Shown in pieces: positions 6,944-10,558 of a DNA stretch of 10,558 nucleotides; positions within the stretch are counted from its first letter, which is position 1, and every line of letters begins with the position of its first letter. Source of the stretch: CAYPTI01 sp964413525 [NCBI: uncultured bacterium] (GTDB taxonomy: Bacteria > T1Sed10-126); assembly GCA_964413525.1 (NCBI GenBank), contig CAYPTI010000014.1, forward strand, positions 1-10,558. Direction: 5' to 3'. The position numbers and the translations under genes are program-made. Below the pieces are notes generated by a model. It ran no database searches and was not told the DNA's origin. It saw nothing but the letters and a program-made list of their open reading frames with translations.

Positions 6944-7296
6944 CCAGTCAATGACTGGATTCCGAGGTGAGAAGTTCGTTCGGCCGACGAACTTCTCGAA
7001 AGCCGTTCGGAAACCGCTGGTACCCGGGGAGCCTGAATGTAGCGATCAAACCCAGCTCCAAGGCCGGGTTGGACAAGAAACCAAACGTCAACGGATATTT
7101 ACCGCCGGACGATTACAGGATGCCAAGATTGATCTCATCAACGCTGTACATGTAGTTCTTCAGACAATAGGGACCGAAGAGGGTTGGAACTCATTCGCAT
7201 CCGCTTCCGGCGGATTGCGAGGTTTTCGTGGGCCGGGTCGGATTCTTTGTCGAATCTCGGCCCACGAAAAATACCGTTCAGACCCCCTTCGGACCC
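6944..7296 (+). ncRNA. Candidate structured RNA element, copy 2
   Basis: This is the second copy of the element seen at 283-579, here in the 579-bp gap between the tsaD operon and the 68-residue gene. P1 is CCAGTC-aat-GACTGG (6944-6958). P2 is a perfect 11-bp stem, GAGAAGTTCGT/ACGAACTTCTC (6969-6979/6987-6997). The conserved box GAAAGCCGTTCGGAAACCG follows at 6998-7016. The variable middle contains TTGAT-ctc-ATCAA (7129-7141). An enclosing helix 7170-7183/7283-7296 pairs at 12 of 14 positions. Inside it are P3, TCGCA-TCCGC/GCGGA-t-TGCGA (7195-7204/7210-7220), and P4, a perfect 13-bp stem 7223-7235/7258-7270 with inner stem GATTC/GAATC. The spacing CGAGG-hairpin-box matches copy 1 within about two bases. 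Open frames across it are poor and switch frame between conserved blocks. It could be a free RNA, a leader for the gene at 7448, or a dispersed repeat. Confidence 0.55.
7223..7270. repeat. Long inverted repeat (P4 of copy 2)
   Basis: TTTTCGTGGGCCG at 7223-7235 and its exact complement at 7258-7270 form a 13-bp stem, capped by a second stem GATTC/GAATC (7241-7245/7252-7256). As in copy 1, Ts precede and As follow the stem. Confidence 0.8.
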
Positions 7297-7338
7297 CTGG
7301 CCGACCTTGAATCTGGGTAGTCCGAGGTCCGACGGAAT

Positions 7339-7359
7339 ACCGGGTCCGTTCCCCCCGGT
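7339..7359 (+). other. Hairpin between copy 2 and the 68-residue gene
   Basis: ACCGGG (7339-7344) and CCCGGT (7354-7359) form a 6-bp stem with a nine-base loop, about 90 bases before the TTG start at 7448. No T run follows, so it is not a clear terminator. It may be a leader structure. Confidence 0.3.
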
Positions 7360-7447
7360 CAATTGTCCCGTTCAGCCTGGACCATCCGGTTCATTCTTGG
7401 GGGATGGAGAACGGTTCGATAGGCTCCGTTTCTGGGAGGTGCGGCGA

Positions 7448-7654
7448 TTGATTTTTTCCAGCGACGAAGACGAGAACCTGGCCCGAAGGAACTGGGGCGT
7501 GATCAACGATTCCGGCCAGTGGGAGGTCTTCCGGGTCGACGAGGAGTCCGCCCGGGAGGCTTACAACGCGATCAACTACGGCAAGCTGGTGAAGAACATC
7601 TACAGCGACAACCGGTACGAGGTCGTGGAGGAGAACCTGAACCCCCACACCTGA
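7448..7654 (+). CDS. Small acidic protein, 68 residues, TTG start
   Basis: I do not recognise the family. The protein is acidic and polar (many Asp, Glu, Asn), begins IFSSDEDEN, contains W-G-V-I-N and Y-N-A-I-N-Y-G-K-L-V-K, and has no cysteine, signal peptide or membrane segment. The TTG at 7448 is chosen because GGGAGG lies eight bases upstream (7434-7439). The frame stays open upstream to 7184 but that part is Pro/Ser/Gly-rich and overlaps the structured element. A GTG at 7439 overlaps the ribosome binding site and is less likely. A 15-codon ORF from ATG 7404 ends in a TGA overlapping the TTG. The stop is 15 bases from the stop of the convergent gene at 7670. Confidence 0.65.
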   Translation: MIFSSDEDENLARRNWGVINDSGQWEVFRVDEESAREAYNAINYGKLVKNIYSDNRYEVVEENLNPHT

Positions 7655-7669
7655 ACCGTTGAATCGCGG

Positions 7670-8437
7670 TCAGACCCGTTCGGGTTCATACAGGAACACG
7701 GCTCGCTTGCCGACCGGTTCGGTTTCGCCGGCGATCCGGTCCCTCTCCGGATGGTCCTGAGGAATCCAGACAAGCAGGCCGTCCGGCCCCTCGTCCGTGG
7801 CGTCAGCGGACCCCGGGGCGGCACCCAGGTACAGGTCCGGTTCCGATTGAGGCCCCAGCGGACGCCGGAAGAACGGGTCTCCGGGATCGAGCCCGACCGA
7901 TTTCGTGGTCGGGGAACGGAGCGCGTCAATGTCTTGCTCGATCCGGGAGAGCACCGGATGGGGAGGAGGGGAGCCGTCGATTGAGTCCGGATCGGATCGG
8001 AGGAACCCCAGGGTCAGGCAGAGCAGGCGGACTCCGGGGAACCGGGATAGTTCCTGCCGGGCGGTCCGGTTCTGGGTCGGCTGGCTGACGAGCCAGGATC
8101 GAGTGGGGAACCGCTCCGTCAGGGTTTCGTACAGTCGCTGCCGCAGGTCCGGACGGTTTCGCTGCAGCCGTTCCCGGCGAATCCAGAGGGGTCCTTCCTC
8201 CGTGGGTTCATGCACCTGAAGCCAGCCCACTGATTGTTCGCCGTAGCGGGCCAGCAGAGCCCCGCGACAATCCTCCCGTTCCAGGTCCCAGCGGGTTCGG
8301 ATATCGTCCTCCTCCAGCCGGTCCCGGATCCGGCGCTCGAACGGGTACTCGTTCAGCAGCTCGCCGAGATCCTCCGGCCACGGATCGGGCCCGGACTCCA
8401 GCCAGGTCAGTTCAAGGTTCCGGGTGGTCGGGGACAT
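7670..8437 (-). CDS. Uncharacterised protein, 255 residues
   Basis: The reading frame is convincing but the family is not recognised. The ATG at 8437 has GGGAGGA about nine bases upstream. The frame extends further to 8557 but that part overlaps rlmH and its leader. The protein is rich in Arg, Asp, Glu and Pro. Residues 55-80 contain a strand-like run LLARYGEQSVGWLQVHEP that faintly recalls the middle strands of a GNAT fold, yet I find no acetyl-CoA loop of the R/Q-x-x-G-x-G/A kind. A second part, after PHPVLSRIEQDIDALRSP, has mixed hydrophobic and Pro/Gly segments ending in RAVFLYEPERV. No membrane segment or signal peptide is seen. It is divergent from rlmH with about 100 bases between the starts, and converges on the 68-residue gene. 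Confidence 0.75.
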   Translation of the reverse strand: MSPTTRNLELTWLESGPDPWPEDLGELLNEYPFERRIRDRLEEDDIRTRWDLEREDCRGALLARYGEQSVGWLQVHEPTEEGPLWIRRERLQRNRPDLRQRLYETLTERFPTRSWLVSQPTQNRTARQELSRFPGVRLLCLTLGFLRSDPDSIDGSPPPHPVLSRIEQDIDALRSPTTKSVGLDPGDPFFRRPLGPQSEPDLYLGAAPGSADATDEGPDGLLVWIPQDHPERDRIAGETEPVGKRAVFLYEPERV

Positions 8438-8539
8438 ATCTGGATTCCTCCCTCCTCTCCAACTACGATACGATTTCACATCGGGAGTCGGAAGGCGGTC
8501 CGGCCGTAAAACTCTCGGACGTCGAGGGAGGATCAGCCC

Positions 8540-8950
8540 ATGGAAACGGTGCTTCACATGGAATCGGGCCCCGCGGTGCCGGGGGTGGCGGAGGGGATCC
8601 GGGAGTACGAGAAACGGATCACGGACTGGACCCTTCGGATCGAGTCGGGGTATGAACGTCTCGGCGGGGATGCCCGCCGGACGGTGAGGCTCGATGAATC
8701 CGGGAAGATGGTCACCACCCGGGGGCTTTACGAGTGGCTTGATTCGCTCCCCGCCGCCGGCGTGCGCGGGGTGGATTTTTTAATCGGCGGAAAGGAAGGG
8801 TTGCCGTCCGACCTTGCGGTCTCCCCCGACTGGACCTGGTCCCTCGGGAGCCTGACGTTGAACCAGTCGATCGCCGCCCTGGTGGTGGCGGAGCAGCTCT
8901 ACCGCTGCTGGGCCCTCCGGAACAACCACCCCTACCACGAACCGGAGTAA
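8540..8950 (+). CDS. rlmH: 23S rRNA (pseudouridine1915-N3)-methyltransferase RlmH, short form
   Basis: RlmH is a SPOUT methyltransferase that uses S-adenosylmethionine to methylate pseudouridine 1915 in helix 69 of 23S rRNA on the assembled 70S ribosome. The C-terminal half is diagnostic: F-L-I-G-G-K-E-G (80-87), W-S-L-G-S-L-T-L (100-107), V-A-E-Q-L-Y-R-C-W (116-124) and N-N-H-P-Y-H (128-133), which together form the SAM-binding knot. The protein has 136 residues against 155 in E. coli. The loss falls between REYEKR and the strand VRLDESGK, where other members carry a longer helix. The basic residue that usually follows PYH is Glu here. GGGAGGA lies seven bases before the ATG at 8540. It is divergent from the 255-residue gene. 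Confidence 0.92.
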   Translation: METVLHMESGPAVPGVAEGIREYEKRITDWTLRIESGYERLGGDARRTVRLDESGKMVTTRGLYEWLDSLPAAGVRGVDFLIGGKEGLPSDLAVSPDWTWSLGSLTLNQSIAALVVAEQLYRCWALRNNHPYHEPE

Positions 8951-9171
8951 CATCCCTCTTGCTTCGGGACGAGTTCGCCGGCCTCGTTCGGCTGTTCAAG
9001 CCCGGTTGATTCGAGGGGGCCGGAAAGGAACAGAACCGTTCGAAGGGGGGCTACCGGCGAATTCAATCTTGTACGGTGTTCGTTTTTGCATGTGAGGCAG
9101 GGTCTTCTTTCCGGTCCTCGTTGTCCCACAACTGGTCCGCCCCCGTCCCCGTAGGTTAGGCTGAATCCGAC

Positions 9172-9190
9172 GAATTTTCCGACGAAATTC
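9172..9190 (+). other. Hairpin in the leader of the cation exchanger gene
   Basis: GAATTT (9172-9177) and AAATTC (9185-9190) form a perfect 6-bp stem with a seven-base loop, 15 bases before the ribosome binding site of the exchanger. An alternative pairing CGAAT (9171-9175) with ATTCG (9191-9195) is mutually exclusive with it. The rest of the 265-bp gap (8951-9215) shows no ORF of note and no clear promoter. Confidence 0.3.
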
Positions 9191-9215
9191 ATTCGAGTTT
9201 CCGCGGGAGATGCCC

Positions 9216-10253
9216 ATGCTCGCCATTGACGCCTGGCCGTTCTGGCTCGTCATCGTTGGCTTCGGGTTCGGTGCCCTCGTGATCGGGTTTGCCGGCACCT
9301 GGATGAGCCGGATCGCGGACCGGCTTGCCGATCTCACCGGGCTCGGCGAGGCTATTTTCGGGGCCGTCTTCCTAGGAGCCAGCACCTCCCTGCCCGGGAT
9401 TATCACCAGCGTGGGGTCGGCCTGGGTCGGTCATCCCGACCTTGCCATCAGCAACGCCATCGGGGGCATTGCCGCCCAGACCGTCTTCCTGGCCGTGGCC
9501 GACATCGTCTACCGGCGGGCCAACCTGGAGCACGCCGCCGCCTCGATTCAGAACATGGTTCAGGGGACGCTCCTCATTGTGCTCATCACGCTGCCGGTGC
9601 TGATGCTGAGCGCTCCCAACGTCGAATTCTTCGCCGTTCACCCCGGTTCGATTGCCATCCTGCTCGCCTACGGGTACGGCATCCACATCATTCACGAAGT
9701 TCAGCAGGAGCCCATGTGGCACGCCCATCAGACCGCCGAGACCCGCCAGGATGAACCCGATCGGGAGGTCAGTGAAGACGGTCCGGGGCTCAACAGCACG
9801 TGGATCATCTTCGCCGGCCTGGCCGTGGCCCTGGCGGCCTCGGGATTGCTGGTCACCCACACCGGGATTGCCATCGCCGAACGGTCCGGCCTGACCGAGA
9901 CCGTCGTCGGCGTGCTGGGGACCGCCATCGTGACCAGCCTGCCCGAGCTGGTCACCTCCGTCGCCGCCGTGCGGCAGGGAGCCCTCACCCTCGCCGTCGG
10001 CGGGGTCATCGGTGGCAATTGTTTTGACGTCCTTTTCCTTGCTTTTTCGGACTTCGCGTATCGCCGGGGTTCGCTCTACATGCAGCTGGCCGATCGCCAC
10101 GTCTTCATCATCACCATCACGATCGTGCTTACCGCCGTCCTGCTCATGGGCATGTTGCGCCGGGAGAAACGGGGCCCCGGTAACATCGGATTCGAAAGCC
10201 TGCTTGTGTTGCTTCTCTACCTCGGCGGCGTCATGGTGCTGATCCAGTTATGA
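9216..10253 (+). CDS. CaCA-family cation exchanger (sodium/calcium exchanger-like)
   Basis: This integral membrane protein has two inverted halves, each with an alpha repeat, as in the Na+/Ca2+ exchanger (CaCA) family. From the ATG at 9210 (347 residues), alpha 1 is G-A-S-T-S-L-P-G...S-N-A-I-G-G-I-A-A-Q (57-90) and alpha 2 is G-T-A-I-V-T-S-L-P-E...G-G-V-I-G-G-N-C-F-D (237-273). About ten hydrophobic segments flank a central charged loop (about 165-195). Alpha 2 keeps the acidic ligands Glu246 and Asp273. In alpha 1 the matching positions are Gly63 and Gln90, so the ion site looks one-sided. I prefer the ATG at 9216 because GGGAG lies six bases before it. The ATG at 9210 overlaps that site. 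The likely role is cation/Na+ or cation/H+ exchange in the inner membrane. The ion is unknown. Confidence 0.88.
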   Translation: MLAIDAWPFWLVIVGFGFGALVIGFAGTWMSRIADRLADLTGLGEAIFGAVFLGASTSLPGIITSVGSAWVGHPDLAISNAIGGIAAQTVFLAVADIVYRRANLEHAAASIQNMVQGTLLIVLITLPVLMLSAPNVEFFAVHPGSIAILLAYGYGIHIIHEVQQEPMWHAHQTAETRQDEPDREVSEDGPGLNSTWIIFAGLAVALAASGLLVTHTGIAIAERSGLTETVVGVLGTAIVTSLPELVTSVAAVRQGALTLAVGGVIGGNCFDVLFLAFSDFAYRRGSLYMQLADRHVFIITITIVLTAVLLMGMLRREKRGPGNIGFESLLVLLLYLGGVMVLIQL

Positions 10254-10311
10254 CCCGGAGTCACCGGAGGGTCTCCCAACCCGTAGGGACCAACGGGATC
10301 CGGTCCGACAA

Positions 10312-10558
10312 ATGAGCCCGCTTGTGAGAACTCCCTACCGGCGATTTCTGGGCAGCGGCGTCTCCGGCCTCCTGGTGGGATTGGGGTTTGCTCCCTGGAA
10401 CCTGGTCGTTCTGGGTCCGGTGGGCCTGGCGTTGATCTACCTCTGCCTGCGGCCGGTCGGCGTTCGGGAAAGCCTCCGCCTCGGGGCCACCTTCGGAATG
10501 GTGTTTTACCTGATCCATACGTACTGGTTTGCCGCCTTCCATTCGCTCGCCCTGCCGG
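10312..10558 (+). CDS. lnt: Apolipoprotein N-acyltransferase, N-terminal part
   Basis: The frame opens at ATG 10312 and runs off the right edge (82 codons visible). The sequence G-L-L-V-G-L-G-F-A-P-W-N-L...G-P-V-G-L-A-L-I-Y-L, then R-L-G-A-T-F-G-M-V-F-Y-L-I-H-T-Y-W is the typical Lnt N-terminus: two hydrophobic segments around a F-A/P-P-W loop, and an R-L-G...F-G...Y-W helix. Lnt adds the third acyl chain to lipoproteins in the inner membrane of diderm bacteria. The catalytic nitrilase domain lies outside the window. The ribosome binding site is weak (GGGAT about 14 bases upstream). It follows the exchanger gene by 58 bases on the same strand. Confidence 0.85.
   Translation, partial: MSPLVRTPYRRFLGSGVSGLLVGLGFAPWNLVVLGPVGLALIYLCLRPVGVRESLRLGATFGMVFYLIHTYWFAAFHSLALP

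Noticed and set aside
7184-7447. N-terminal extension of the 68-residue protein
   Set aside because: The extension is Pro/Ser/Gly-rich, overlaps the structured element, and has no ribosome binding site. The TTG at 7448 has a strong one.
9372-10100. 242-codon open frame opposite the exchanger
   Set aside because: It is an antisense shadow, with Gly/Asp/Gln-rich composition typical of such frames.

Overview
The window looks like a GC-rich chromosomal segment of a diderm (Gram-negative type) bacterium. It carries the start of lnt (apolipoprotein N-acyltransferase), together with the bacterial housekeeping genes ppc, tsaD and rlmH. Protein sequences are rich in Asp/Glu and Arg, start sites carry strong GGAGG-like ribosome binding sites, and two small genes appear to start at TTG. 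The acidic composition would fit a marine or moderately halophilic organism. I cannot name the taxon.

Layout. 1-224: 3' end of an unidentified + strand gene, possibly HIRAN-like. 225-657: gene-free stretch holding copy 1 of a structured element. 3758-658 (minus): ppc and, two bases downstream, a minimal COG2388-type GNAT acetyltransferase. 3863-5636 (plus, divergent from ppc): a RecB-family PD-(D/E)XK nuclease with four Fe-S-type cysteines, then a DJ-1/PfpI (Hsp31-like) protein. 6868-5675 (minus): a 50-residue single-span membrane protein whose stop codon abuts the start of tsaD. 6869-7447: gene-free stretch holding copy 2 of the structured element. 7448-7654 (plus): a 68-residue acidic protein with a TTG start. 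8437-7670 (minus): an unrecognised 255-residue protein. 8540-8950 (plus): a short rlmH. 9216-10253 (plus): a CaCA-family cation exchanger with a degenerate first alpha repeat. 10312 to the end (plus): the start of lnt.

The genes are mostly unrelated housekeeping functions: anaplerotic carbon fixation, tRNA and rRNA modification, envelope lipoprotein maturation and ion transport. The main novelty is non-coding. The two long intergenic regions, at about 283-579 and 6944-7296, share the same order of helices on the + strand: P1, P2, a conserved box, a variable middle, and then a long-range helix enclosing two hairpins, P3 and P4. The paired segments differ in sequence between the copies but keep their pairing. 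The unpaired flanks are conserved: the box CCGTTCGRAAACCG, CTCATTC before P3, CGAGGTTTT between P3 and P4, and CCGT(T)CAGA after P4. That pattern of compensatory change points to an undescribed structured RNA, or an RNA-like dispersed element, present at least twice in this genome.
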